From IMG/VR virus record IMGVR_UViG_3300045999_009250, positions 62,001 through 126,000 of that record: a stretch of DNA of 64,000 bases. One strand, given 5' to 3'. The notes beneath the pieces are model-generated. The model had not been told where the DNA came from and made no database searches. It saw only the letters and a list, made by a program, of their open reading frames with translations. Origin of the DNA: a virus. Shown in pieces: positions 43,356 through 51,224 of the stretch (positions are counted from its first letter, which is position 1; every line of letters begins with the position of its first letter). Made by a program: the position numbers and the translations under genes.

Positions 43356-43709
43356 ATGAATAAAGAACAACAAGAATTATTGGATGAGGCTTATAAGAAT
43401 TATTCTAAAAAAATGATGTATCATCCGGTGGAAAATTGGTTAGATGATGGAAATGGTGAAAAAACTTACCGACAATTATCACAAGAAGAATTCATCAACA
43501 AATGTAAAAACGATACAGAGTTCTCTGGAAGGTGGGGATTAAAGATTGAAGAACGAGAATTAGATATGATGGAAAGATGGAAGATAGCCGACCTAACACC
43601 TAATATGGAAGAATTTGATTTTGCTAATTATATGTGCGACAAACACAATGTACCAACCAAACTAATCACAATAACATACAACGATAAAAAAATAGAAAGT
43701 TATGAATGA
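43356..43709 (+). CDS. Cassette-array protein with thymidylate-synthase-like segments
   Basis: 117 residues. QEEFINKCKNDTEFSGRWG, then EERELDMMERWKI and VPTKLITITYNDKKIESYE. The first and last blocks resemble segments of the downstream ThyA (QEEFINKIKTDDKF, RELSFDERC, IPTRAISLMWNQRS) in the same order, with everything between missing. Paralogue of the gene at 43898. Function unknown. Confidence 0.65.
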   Translation: MNKEQQELLDEAYKNYSKKMMYHPVENWLDDGNGEKTYRQLSQEEFINKCKNDTEFSGRWGLKIEERELDMMERWKIADLTPNMEEFDFANYMCDKHNVPTKLITITYNDKKIESYE

Positions 43710-43905
43710 AGAAGAAAAATTTGTAGATTGGATTGAAAGTCTAGTTGGTCGGGAAATTGTAGATTATAATATTAAACCAAAGTTTGATGATGACGGAAAC
43801 GTTTTATCCTATGATATTATGGTACAGCCAAAAATGTCATTACAATATTTAGAGATTCCAATTACGATATCATCAACAGATAAAACAATAGAAAGTTATG
43901 AATAA
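43702..43905 (+). CDS. Small acidic cassette gene
   Basis: 67 residues: EEEKFVDWIESLVGREIVDY and a short strand region, ending TDKTIESYE, the same last residues as its neighbours. Eight-base overlaps on both sides. Confidence 0.6.
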   Translation: MNEEEKFVDWIESLVGREIVDYNIKPKFDDDGNVLSYDIMVQPKMSLQYLEIPITISSTDKTIESYE

Positions 43906-44392
43906 AGAACAACAAGAATTATTGGATGAGGTTTATAAGAATTGGTGTAAACAATTTGAAGTTGACCCCAATAATTTTAATGTGGATGAATTAGTTAAAG
44001 GACACGGTGACCAGTGTTGGGGTTATCCTATATTAGACCATGTTAAACCAACATCAAAAGAATATAAAAGAGGTCAAATAAACGCTTATTTAGAGGGTAA
44101 AGCAGATAGACCTTTCTTTTATTTATCAAAAGAAGAATTCATCAACAAATGTAAAACTGATATTGTGTTCTCTGAAAAGTGGGGATTAAAGATTGAAGAA
44201 CGAGAGTTGAGTTTGGAAGAAAGATGTGATGAATATATTAAAATAAATCCACAAGAAACAAATGATGGAGTATTGAATTACAAATGGATTGGAGACAATC
44301 TATGTACTCATGAAGATTACAATAAATGGAATATCCCAACCAAACTAATCACAATCACATACAACGATAAAACAATAGAAAGTTATGAGTAA
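43898..44392 (+). CDS. Cassette-array protein, paralogue of the gene at 43356
   Basis: 164 residues. MNKEQQELLDEVYKNW start shared with 43356 (MNKEQQELLDEAYKNY), then an extra about 45 residues (HGDQCWGYPILDH), then EEFINKCKTDIVFSEKWG, EERELSLEERCDEY and IPTKLITITYNDKTIESYE. The clearest thymidylate-synthase-like copy. Confidence 0.65.
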   Translation: MNKEQQELLDEVYKNWCKQFEVDPNNFNVDELVKGHGDQCWGYPILDHVKPTSKEYKRGQINAYLEGKADRPFFYLSKEEFINKCKTDIVFSEKWGLKIEERELSLEERCDEYIKINPQETNDGVLNYKWIGDNLCTHEDYNKWNIPTKLITITYNDKTIESYE

Positions 44393-44666
44393 AAGAAAAG
44401 AAAAAAAAGACCGAATAAAACAAAGATGGGATGCACTTCAAACCGAGATTGACAATTTATTTAATTCAATTATGTATGAATCATTTACAGAATGGAAGGG
44501 TATTATTGAAATCGAAATCATACAAATCATTAAGAAATATAATGTTGTGGCTTGGTATGGTAGAGAATTGAAAGTAATTACATCAATACACCCAGTTGAT
44601 AATGAATACACTTTTGATGTTAGAACAATCAAAGGTAATTGGAGAGTAATGAAAATTATTAAATAA
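44385..44666 (+). CDS. Unknown basic protein at the array end
   Basis: 93 residues. KRKEKKDRIKQRWDALQTEI charged helix, then strand-rich YNVVAWYGRELKVITSIHPV. Starts inside a junction copy. Confidence 0.6.
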   Translation: MSKRKEKKDRIKQRWDALQTEIDNLFNSIMYESFTEWKGIIEIEIIQIIKKYNVVAWYGRELKVITSIHPVDNEYTFDVRTIKGNWRVMKIIK

Positions 44667-44685
44667 ATTAAGCTAATAGAAAGTT

Positions 44686-44835
44686 ATGAATGAAATACAA
44701 TATTTTTTAAAAAAGGCAATAAGTTCTTGTAGAAAAGGTAAATTTTACTACAGACCTTGGAAACAATTACTAACTATTATTCTACTACAAATTAAATGTA
44801 GGATATTAACAGGAAAAACATTAGACAAACTATGA
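44686..44835 (+). CDS. 49-residue basic protein before thyA
   Basis: MNEIQYFLKKAISSCRKGKF, then a hydrophobic-basic tail (LLTIILLQIKCRILTGK). Starts at the last junction copy and overlaps thyA by 4 bases. Confidence 0.5.
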   Translation: MNEIQYFLKKAISSCRKGKFYYRPWKQLLTIILLQIKCRILTGKTLDKL

Positions 44836-46001
44836 ACAATCTAGATAAACAATACACAGACCTACTTCAAGACATTCTTGATAATGGTGTACAAAAAGGA
44901 GACCGCACAGGAACTGGAACCATTTCAGTATTCGGTAGACAAATTCGTCATAAAATGAGTGATGGTTTTCCATTACTTACAACTAAGAAGATGCCTTTCA
45001 AAACAATTGTAACTGAATTGTTATGGTTTTTAAGAGGTGATACAAACATTAAGTTCCTTGTGAATAATGGTTGTCATATTTGGGATGGTGATGCATATAA
45101 AAATTATTTGAATGTGGTTATGTTTGAAAAACCTGACTATCTACACGAAAAACACGGGCATCTTAATATGAGTGTAAAAAAAGAAGGTGATAACTATCTA
45201 CCATTTACACAAGAAGAATTTATCAATAAAATTAAAACTGATGATAAATTTAGACATTGGGGTGAGTTAGGTCCGATTTATGGTAAACAATGGAGGCGTT
45301 GGACTAAAAAGAAAATGTGGTTATCAACCGATGGCTCATATGAAAACATTTATGATGAAGCTGACCAAACGGTTATTGACCAAATAGCTGGATTAATCAA
45401 CGACCTTAAAACAAATCCAGATTCAAGACGATTGATGGTTAATGCTTGGAATGTAGGTGAATTAGATGAAATGGTACTTCCACCTTGTCATTATGGATTT
45501 CAACTTTATACAAGAGAGTTGAGTTTTGATGAAAGATGTAAAATACAAATCGATAGATTAGATGGGATGTATTCATCAGAAAAAGATTTGTTTATCCATC
45601 ATTCAATTAATGCGGTAAAACAAATAAAAATGGATAAAAACAATATCCCAACCAGAGCAATCTCTTTAATGTGGAATCAACGTTCAGTAGATACTGGGTT
45701 AGGATTAGGTTTTAATATAGCTAGTTATGGATTGTTATTAGAGATTTTTGCTAAAGAAGTAAATATGGTTCCTGATGAGCTTATAGGTAATTTAGGAGAT
45801 GTACATTTGTATTTGGATCATGTAGAACCTATTAAAGAACAATTAACAAGAGAACCATTCCAATTACCTAAACTAAAAATTAAACAACATTCTATTGATG
45901 AACCAAGTCCTTTAACAAAACCTCAATATTGGCATCCTGATGATTTTGTAGTTGAAAATTACCAATCTCATCCTACTATTAAACTTCCCTTATCAAATTA
46001 A
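44832..46001 (+). CDS. thyA: Thymidylate synthase
   Basis: 389 residues (T4 Td 286, E. coli 264). Makes dTMP from dUMP with methylene-THF. DRTGTGTISVFGRQ, GELGPIYGKQWRRW, active site PPCHYGFQ (Cys near 219) and LGFNIASYG; the Asn of FNIASY is the one that selects dUMP, so it is not dCMP hydroxymethylase. Extra length comes from two inserts, KPDYLHEKHGHLNMS.. and QIDRLDGMYSS... Ends YQSHPTIKLPLSN, the usual C-terminal loop. Directly upstream of a GIY-YIG gene. Confidence 0.95.
   Translation: MNNLDKQYTDLLQDILDNGVQKGDRTGTGTISVFGRQIRHKMSDGFPLLTTKKMPFKTIVTELLWFLRGDTNIKFLVNNGCHIWDGDAYKNYLNVVMFEKPDYLHEKHGHLNMSVKKEGDNYLPFTQEEFINKIKTDDKFRHWGELGPIYGKQWRRWTKKKMWLSTDGSYENIYDEADQTVIDQIAGLINDLKTNPDSRRLMVNAWNVGELDEMVLPPCHYGFQLYTRELSFDERCKIQIDRLDGMYSSEKDLFIHHSINAVKQIKMDKNNIPTRAISLMWNQRSVDTGLGLGFNIASYGLLLEIFAKEVNMVPDELIGNLGDVHLYLDHVEPIKEQLTREPFQLPKLKIKQHSIDEPSPLTKPQYWHPDDFVVENYQSHPTIKLPLSN
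45960..45998 (+). repeat. ThyA 3'-end sequence duplicated at 47023-47061
   Basis: The last 13 codons of thyA (YQSHPTIKLPLSN) recur as the last 13 codons of the small gene at 46852 (YQSHPTIKAPLSN), on the other side of the GIY-YIG gene. DNA identity is clear but not perfect. Confidence 0.75.
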
Positions 46002-46020
46002 TGTAGAAAATGTATTTTTC

Positions 46021-46033
46021 ATATATTTATAAT
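46021..46033 (+). promoter_or_regulatory. AT-box before the GIY-YIG gene
   Basis: ATATATTTATAAT, 21 bases before the ATG at 46055. Diverged by position from the usual 1-3 base distance. Confidence 0.35.
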
Positions 46034-46054
46034 CAACGGAATGTTGATAGATTT

Positions 46055-46834
46055 ATGGAAAATTATTATTTATATTATCATAAAAACCCACTAACTAAAG
46101 AGTTATTTTATATTGGGATAGGAACAAATAAAAGAGCATGGGATTTTACCTCAGGAAGAAATCCTCATTATAAAAATTATATTAAAAAACATGGTGAACC
46201 TATAGTGGATATAATTAAAGAAAATCTTACTAAAGAAGAAGCATGTTCTATTGAAATGGAATATATAGCTAAATATGGAAGAAAAGGAATAGAACCTAAA
46301 GGTATATTACTAAACAAAAGTATTGGAGGAGAGATTATTGCTTTAGGAAATAAATTTACTGAAGAGCAAAAACAAAAAATAGTTCAAGCTAAAACAGGAC
46401 AAAAATATAATATACCTGAAGGAAGAGCCCATGGTAGTAAAGGTAAACCTAAACCTGATGGATTTATGAGTGATGAAATAAAAGAAAAAATTAGCAAAGG
46501 AAATAAAGGAAAAAAACATAGTAAAATTCACAGTAATAAAGGAATACCTATCTCTGAAGATACTAAGCAAAAAATAAGTAAGGCTAATTCTAAACCCAAA
46601 CCAGAAGGTTTTGGAAATACTATTAAACAAAATAGAAACCATAAATTAATAGGAGAAAAAAATAGTAAACCTATCATTCAATTAGATACTCAAAATAATA
46701 TAATTTGTGAATTTAAATCTGTTAAAGAAGCACTTAAATATTTTAAAAAATCAATAAATAACTCTTGCATAACAGCTTGCCTAAAAGGAAGACAAAAAAC
46801 AGCTTTTGAGTATGTTTGGAAATACAAAGAATAA
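46055..46834 (+). CDS. GIY-YIG homing endonuclease downstream of thyA
   Basis: 259 residues from the ATG at 46055. YYLYYHKNPLTKELFYIGIG and NKRAWDFTSGRNPHYKNYIK nuclease start, NUMOD3-like Lys-rich repeats, and a C-terminal NUMOD1 module (IIQLDTQNNIICEFKSVKEA..YVWKYKE). Lies between thyA and a gene that carries a second copy of the thyA 3' end. Its last codons give the next promoter its TTG. T4 I-TevI, also GIY-YIG, sits in the td intron. Confidence 0.87.
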   Translation: MENYYLYYHKNPLTKELFYIGIGTNKRAWDFTSGRNPHYKNYIKKHGEPIVDIIKENLTKEEACSIEMEYIAKYGRKGIEPKGILLNKSIGGEIIALGNKFTEEQKQKIVQAKTGQKYNIPEGRAHGSKGKPKPDGFMSDEIKEKISKGNKGKKHSKIHSNKGIPISEDTKQKISKANSKPKPEGFGNTIKQNRNHKLIGEKNSKPIIQLDTQNNIICEFKSVKEALKYFKKSINNSCITACLKGRQKTAFEYVWKYKE

Positions 46835-46846
46835 TTCGTATATTAA
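46816..46846 (+). promoter_or_regulatory. Promoter TTG-N20-TATATTAA
   Basis: TTG 46816-46818 in the endonuclease end, TATATTAA 46839-46846; ATG 5 bases later. Confidence 0.65.
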
Positions 46847-46851
46847 TAACA

Positions 46852-47064
46852 ATGATTAAATTAAAGTTAATAAATCCCGTAGGTGATATCGTTAAAGATA
46901 TTGAATTATCAGAATGGACAGATATTGAAAGTTTTAAATCAAGTCATAGATTTATATTAGAGTCTAGCGATGGTTCAATATTCAATTACTCAGAAAAAGA
47001 ATGGATGGAATTACCTCCTGATTATCAATCACACCCAACAATTAAAGCACCTTTATCTAATTAA
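46852..47064 (+). CDS. Small protein with a thymidylate synthase C-terminal tail
   Basis: 70 residues from the ATG at 46852. MIKLKLINPVGDIVKDIELS body, then DYQSHPTIKAPLSN, matching the ThyA tail. In ThyA this tail closes over the active site; here no catalytic part precedes it. Probably the debris or by-product of the endonuclease insertion, kept as a gene. Confidence 0.6.
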   Translation: MIKLKLINPVGDIVKDIELSEWTDIESFKSSHRFILESSDGSIFNYSEKEWMELPPDYQSHPTIKAPLSN

Positions 47065-47065
47065 T

Positions 47066-47078
47066 TAATATTTATAAT
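47066..47078 (+). promoter_or_regulatory. AT-box before a leader-tagged gene
   Basis: Perfect TAATATTTATAAT, 1 base before the ATG at 47080. Confidence 0.5.
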
Positions 47079-47079
47079 C

Positions 47080-47325
47080 ATGATAAAATTAACTGACATT
47101 TTGGATGAAATTAAAACAGATATCAATGAAATAAGCGATGTGAAATATGCTTATTATATGCTTAAATATGATAATAATGAAAAAACATATATGACTAGTG
47201 GTTATCTTAAAGTATTAAGTTTTATAAGTAGTAATAATATAACTGATTACGAATTATATGGTAGAAAATTTAATCCTAAAAATCGTTCAAATGAATGGGA
47301 ATTTATTGAAAAAACTAATGTCTAA
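47080..47325 (+). CDS. Leader-tagged small protein, candidate packaged protein
   Basis: 81 residues. MIKLTDILDEIKTDINEISD contains LDE (8-10) and INE (15-17), possible prohead-protease sites, followed by a compact alpha/beta body (YAYYMLKYDNNEKTYMTSGY). Preceded by a perfect AT-box. Overlaps the ClpP gene by 8 bases. Confidence 0.6.
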   Translation: MIKLTDILDEIKTDINEISDVKYAYYMLKYDNNEKTYMTSGYLKVLSFISSNNITDYELYGRKFNPKNRSNEWEFIEKTNV

Positions 47326-47824
47326 AATTCTTTACCTGTCAGATAATGAAGATAATACTGTTGATGAAATTATCAAATCAATCTTAGAAATAAATGAGGA
47401 AGATCAAGGAACCGCATCACCACTTCCTATACACTTATATGTTAATTCATATGGTGGTGAAGTTTATTTGTTTCTCGGTTTAATAGACATTATAAATGCG
47501 TCTAAAACGCCAGTTTATACATATGCTTTGGGAGCATCTATGAGTAGTGCTTTATTAGTCGTATTAGCAGGTCATAAGCGATTTGCATATAAACATTCAA
47601 CATTTATGTACCATCAAATTAGTACTGGTGAATGGGGTACAACAAAACATCTAGAAGAAGATTTAGTTGAATCAAAACGTTTACAGAAAATAATTGACAA
47701 TATTATTTTAACTAAGACTAAAATAACTAAACGACAATTAACAAGTATATATAACAATAAAAAAGATTGGTATATGAATTCTGAAGATGCTTTAAAATAT
47801 CAAATAATAGATACAATTATTTAA
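47318..47824 (+). CDS. clpP: ClpP-like protease
   Basis: 168 residues from the ATG at 47318. Catalytic triad visible: Ser74 in GASMSSALLVV, His99 in MYHQISTG, Asp150 in KKDWYMNSEDALKY. HLYVNSYGGEVYLFLGLID is the oxyanion region. Shorter than host ClpP (about 195), without its N-terminal loop. Could degrade host proteins or mature phage ones with host ClpX. A start further upstream at 47258 would overlap the previous gene by 68 bases. Confidence 0.9.
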   Translation: MSKILYLSDNEDNTVDEIIKSILEINEEDQGTASPLPIHLYVNSYGGEVYLFLGLIDIINASKTPVYTYALGASMSSALLVVLAGHKRFAYKHSTFMYHQISTGEWGTTKHLEEDLVESKRLQKIIDNIILTKTKITKRQLTSIYNNKKDWYMNSEDALKYQIIDTII

Positions 47825-47831
47825 AATAAAC

Positions 47832-47862
47832 TTGGATTCCTAAATTCTATTTCGTATGTTGA
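47832..47862 (+). promoter_or_regulatory. Promoter TTG-N20-TATGTTGA
   Basis: TTG 47832-47834, TATGTTGA 47855-47862; ATG 20 bases later. Confidence 0.6.
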
Positions 47863-47882
47863 CATCATTAAATAAAAATAAT

Positions 47883-48077
47883 ATGTCAGAAAATAGTAGT
47901 AGCAGTAGTTTTGGTTTAGGAACAATTTTATTCATTATATTCTTAACCTTAAAATTAGGGGGTTGGGGTGTAGTAGCAACTTGGTCTTGGTGGTGGATAT
48001 TTAGTCCGTTGTGGATTCCATTATTAATAGTATTAGGAATTGGTATTGTTGCACTTATTGTACATATCTTAAAGTAA
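47883..48077 (+). CDS. Two-TM membrane protein, Fragile-X-F (TMEM185)-like
   Basis: 64 residues from the ATG at 47883. After a Ser-rich start, hydrophobic segments at about 10-28 and 36-62; the sequence WSWWWIFSPLWIPLLIVL matches the family often labelled transmembrane Fragile-X-F in phages. Role unknown. Confidence 0.7.
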   Translation: MSENSSSSSFGLGTILFIIFLTLKLGGWGVVATWSWWWIFSPLWIPLLIVLGIGIVALIVHILK

Positions 48078-48096
48078 AATAAAATAAATAAAGGTT

Positions 48097-48396
48097 ATGG
48101 AAGTTATAAAAGAAAAATGTCATCACTGCGGTAAAGAAAAAGAAAACTGTTACCATGGATTTATAGCAATGACTATCCCTATTCCTGAAGCAGAAGCTTT
48201 AATTGACAAATGGAGTAGAAATAATTGGTGGTCTAATTTAGAAAGAACAGATCTTAATGAAGAAGACTACAAAGAATTAGAAAGTCTTGCTACATATGAT
48301 CAATTATTAAATACAGTTGGAAGAGGAATCCAATGTAATGAATGTGCAATAAAGGAAGAGGAATTATATAAAAAATATTACCCAAAAAATAAATAA
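48097..48396 (+). CDS. Zinc-binding Cys-rich protein
   Basis: 99 residues. CHHCGKEKENCYHGF near the start and CNECAIKEEE near the end give Cys pairs for one zinc site. In the middle, PIPEAEALIDKWSRNNWWSN and a helical stretch. Function unknown. Confidence 0.6.
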   Translation: MEVIKEKCHHCGKEKENCYHGFIAMTIPIPEAEALIDKWSRNNWWSNLERTDLNEEDYKELESLATYDQLLNTVGRGIQCNECAIKEEELYKKYYPKNK

Positions 48397-48401
48397 AGGT
48401 T

Positions 48402-48986
48402 ATGAGAATTTATAAACAAAATGAAGTAGACATGTCTGTAAAAGACATAACATTTAATTACAAGGTTAAAAATGTATTAGCAGGATTATTTGTAGCTAGT
48501 GTAATGTTAATTGCTTTATCTTCTTTTATTCCAGTTAAACAAAACTTTATAATTAAAACAGTTGTAGTTCATGATACTATTAAAGAGTTAGTTGTAATGA
48601 AACATGGATTAACAGAAATCACAGTAGATCGAAATGCGAATATTCCTACATTCTGTAACAATCCAGGAGCGTTAAGACCATCTTCAATTAAAGAGGTAAA
48701 CAATTTAGCAATTGGTACTATTCAAGCACCATCAGGTGAGTTTTTACATTTTGCTAATGAGGAACATGGTTATAAAGCTTTGGAAATAGTATTGAAAAAA
48801 GTATATTGGAATACTTCAATTAAGGAATGTATTAAAAGGTATGCTCCATCATTTGAAAATGATACTGAAGGTTATATTTCTAAAATAGTAAAGAAAATGA
48901 ATATTAATCCAAACACATTAGTAAAGGATTGTAATATTAAAAAATTAATGAAAACAATAGCGGAAATAGAAGGATTTAAACAATAA
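48402..48986 (+). CDS. Membrane-anchored lysozyme-like protein
   Basis: 194 residues. TM anchor about 26-44, then a lysozyme-superfamily core: CNNPGALRPSS, GEFLHFANEEHGYKALEIVL, KECIKRYAPSFENDTEGYIS, the pattern of phage structural muramidase-like domains. Catalytic Glu is uncertain. Could act on the cell wall from the membrane. Shares 1 base with the next gene. Confidence 0.7.
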   Translation: MRIYKQNEVDMSVKDITFNYKVKNVLAGLFVASVMLIALSSFIPVKQNFIIKTVVVHDTIKELVVMKHGLTEITVDRNANIPTFCNNPGALRPSSIKEVNNLAIGTIQAPSGEFLHFANEEHGYKALEIVLKKVYWNTSIKECIKRYAPSFENDTEGYISKIVKKMNINPNTLVKDCNIKKLMKTIAEIEGFKQ

Positions 48987-49504
48987 TGAAAAAATATATA
49001 AACATAATTAAAAACCTAATTAGATGGTTCCCAGTAATAGTAAAAGATAGAGATTATGATGATTATTTTATCTTTGAAATACTTAAAACAAAACTCAAAC
49101 ACCAAGCCAAATACATTGGAGATAGAGATTGGCATACTCGAGCTAAAAGAGATGCTGAAATAATGATGACTTGTGTTCGTTTGATTGAAAAAACTCAAGA
49201 TGAATTTTATTCTGGAGATTACATGAATTATCATGAATCAAGATTTAATTGGTTAGATATTGAAGAAAGACCAGATTGTAAAGAATTAAAAATTGAACAT
49301 ATTTCTGAGGACTATGATTCTTATTTTGCAAAACATAAATCAGCTGTTAAAAGAGTTTTAGCAGATAAAAAATTACAAATATTTAAATTAAATGGTGATG
49401 ATAAACAAAGATTAGCAATGAATTTAGGTTATTATAATGAAAAAAGAGCCCAAGATTTATTATTTAAGTTAATAAATAGAAATATTAGAGGATGGTGGGA
49501 TTAG
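48986..49504 (+). CDS. Unknown helical protein
   Basis: 172 residues. DYDDYFIFEILKTKLKHQAK, RAKRDAEIMMTCVRLIEKTQ, HKSAVKRVLADKK; mostly helical. No motif recognised; seen next to a cell-wall-type gene. Confidence 0.6.
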   Translation: MKKYINIIKNLIRWFPVIVKDRDYDDYFIFEILKTKLKHQAKYIGDRDWHTRAKRDAEIMMTCVRLIEKTQDEFYSGDYMNYHESRFNWLDIEERPDCKELKIEHISEDYDSYFAKHKSAVKRVLADKKLQIFKLNGDDKQRLAMNLGYYNEKRAQDLLFKLINRNIRGWWD

Positions 49505-49505
49505 T

Positions 49506-49536
49506 TTGGAGATTTAAAAATTCGTTCGTATATTCA
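49506..49536 (+). promoter_or_regulatory. Promoter TTG-N20-TATATTCA for RNA ligase
   Basis: TTG 49506-49508, TATATTCA 49529-49536; ATG 20 bases later. Confidence 0.6.
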
Positions 49537-49556
49537 CAATATAAATAAAAATAAAA

Positions 49557-50894
49557 ATGAAGTTATCAATTAAAGAAAATAGTACTAATTATGTTTGTAC
49601 TGTAGTAGAAATTAAAGATTTATTTCCTATTGAAGGAGCAGATAAAATTCAAAGATGTGTAGTCAATGGAAATGATGTTGTTGTAAGTAAAGATGTAAAA
49701 TTAGGTGATAAAATGCTTTATTTTGTATCTGGAACTAGATTAAATGAAGATTATTGTAAGTACAATAATTTGTTAGATAAAGCAGAATCAAATAATGATA
49801 CTACTAAAAAAGGATTTATTAGTTATAAACAATTTAGAGTTAAAGCTATTAGATTAAAAGGTATTGTTTCTGATGGTATGTTGATGCCTTTAGAAAGTTT
49901 AGGTTTTGATGATAATGCTTGGGATAGTGATTTAAAACCAGGAAATGAATTTACAGATATTAATGGTATTTCAATTTGTGAAAAATATTTTGTACCTTGT
50001 AGAAATTCTAATCCAGGAGGTAAAGCACCAGCTAAAACTCCTAAAATTAGTAGATTAGTTGAAAATCAATTTTTCTTACATAACGATACAGATAATTTAA
50101 GAAAAAATATTCATAAATTAGATGCTAATGACATTATTAGTATTCATTATAAAAAACACGGTACATCAGCTGTTTTTGGTAATGTTTTAGTTAAAAAGAA
50201 TCTAAAATGGTTTGAAAAATTAGCTAAAAAATTAGGTGTGAATATTGTTGATACTCACTATGATATTGTTTATTCAAGTAGAAAAGTAGTTAAAAACGAA
50301 TATTTAAACCCAAATCAAGATGGTGGTTATTATAGTGAAGATATTTGGGGAGTAGTAGTTAAAGAAATTAGCCATTTAATTCCTAAAAACTGGACTTTGT
50401 ATGGTGAAATTTTAGGTTATACACCTTCAGGCGCTTACATTCAAGATGGTTTTGATTATGGTTGCCAAAAAGGAGAACACAAATTTTATGTTTATAAAAT
50501 ATCTGTTGTTAATCCTGATGGTCAAGTTATTTATTTAACTGATAAACAAATCCAAGAATGGTGTGAAAAAGTAGGTTTATTATTTAAAGATACTTTTATT
50601 TATTATGGTAACATAGATAATTTATTTGAAAGTAAAGAATTCCAAGATTGGGATGTTTTAGTTAGAGAAGAAATAAGAGATTCATGGAAAGAAACATTAT
50701 TAGATTATTTAGAATTCAAATATAATGAAAAAGATTGTTATATGTGTGTAAATAAAGTTCCTGAAGAAGGTATTATTTTAAGAATAGAAAAATTAGAACA
50801 CTACGAGGCTTATAAATTAAAATCTAAAAGATTTATTTTAGGTGAATCTGAAGCTCAGGAAAAAGGACAAGAAAATTTAGAAGACAATCAATAA
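49557..50894 (+). CDS. RNA ligase (DRB0094/Rnl5-like)
   Basis: 445 residues. N-terminal OB-like region (about 1-90) as in Deinococcus-type RNA ligases, then nucleotidyltransferase motif I KKHGTS (Lys near 200), motif IV EEGIILRI near 403 and motif V EAYKLKSKRF. Uses ATP to seal RNA ends, for example tRNAs cut by host defence nucleases. Nearby cyclic-phosphate and phosphoesterase genes suggest a repair module. Confidence 0.85.
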   Translation: MKLSIKENSTNYVCTVVEIKDLFPIEGADKIQRCVVNGNDVVVSKDVKLGDKMLYFVSGTRLNEDYCKYNNLLDKAESNNDTTKKGFISYKQFRVKAIRLKGIVSDGMLMPLESLGFDDNAWDSDLKPGNEFTDINGISICEKYFVPCRNSNPGGKAPAKTPKISRLVENQFFLHNDTDNLRKNIHKLDANDIISIHYKKHGTSAVFGNVLVKKNLKWFEKLAKKLGVNIVDTHYDIVYSSRKVVKNEYLNPNQDGGYYSEDIWGVVVKEISHLIPKNWTLYGEILGYTPSGAYIQDGFDYGCQKGEHKFYVYKISVVNPDGQVIYLTDKQIQEWCEKVGLLFKDTFIYYGNIDNLFESKEFQDWDVLVREEIRDSWKETLLDYLEFKYNEKDCYMCVNKVPEEGIILRIEKLEHYEAYKLKSKRFILGESEAQEKGQENLEDNQ

Positions 50895-50917
50895 AAAAAC
50901 AATTAAATAAAATAAAA

Positions 50918-51163
50918 ATGAGAGAAGAATTAAACCCAGAACCAGTTATGGAAAAAATGTCAGAAGAGTACAAACCATCAAAAGCAGAAGCACTTAGAGA
51001 ATATGAAATTAGTATTCGTTTTTTAAGTAGAGGATGTGTTGTAAGAGTAGGATGTAAAGAAATTGCTTTTGAAGATGTTAATAAAGCAATGTCTCAACTT
51101 AATGAGTATGTAACAGGAGATACATATGAAGTTCAAAAACAATGGCGTAAAATTTTAGGTTAA
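50918..51163 (+). CDS. Small protein of unknown function
   Basis: 81 residues. AEALREYEISIRFLSRGCVV and a short alpha/beta end (FEDVNKAMSQLNEYVTGDTY). Last gene before a terminator. Confidence 0.6.
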   Translation: MREELNPEPVMEKMSEEYKPSKAEALREYEISIRFLSRGCVVRVGCKEIAFEDVNKAMSQLNEYVTGDTYEVQKQWRKILG

Positions 51164-51185
51164 TAACTAAAATAATTTTAAAGAT

Positions 51186-51220
51186 AGGCTTGGTTTTCCA
51201 AGCCTTCTTTCGTATATTCA
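51186..51220 (+). terminator. Terminator fused to promoter, before DNA ligase
   Basis: Stem AGGCTTGG / CCAAGCCT, TTTT loop, T-tract. TTG 51190-51192, 20 bases, TATATTCA 51213-51220, ATG 4 bases later. Confidence 0.85.
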
Positions 51221-51224
51221 CAAT

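Larger units (their letters stand above)
43126..44689 (+). repeat. Six copies of the 15-base junction AATAGAAAGTTATGA
   Basis: Identical copies at 43126-43140, 43345-43359, 43691-43705, 43887-43901, 44374-44388 and 44675-44689. Each contains the ATG of the next gene, and in four copies the stop of the previous one lies in or next to it. Shared junctions of this kind allow gene exchange by homologous recombination. Confidence 0.9.

Noticed and set aside
43126-44689. Attachment sites or CRISPR repeats for the repeated 15-mer
   Set aside because: Copies overlap gene starts and stops, spacing follows gene length, and no integrase or cas gene is near.
44832-46001. dCMP hydroxymethylase instead of thymidylate synthase
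   Set aside because: FNIASYG retains the Asn that selects dUMP; hydroxymethylases have Asp there.
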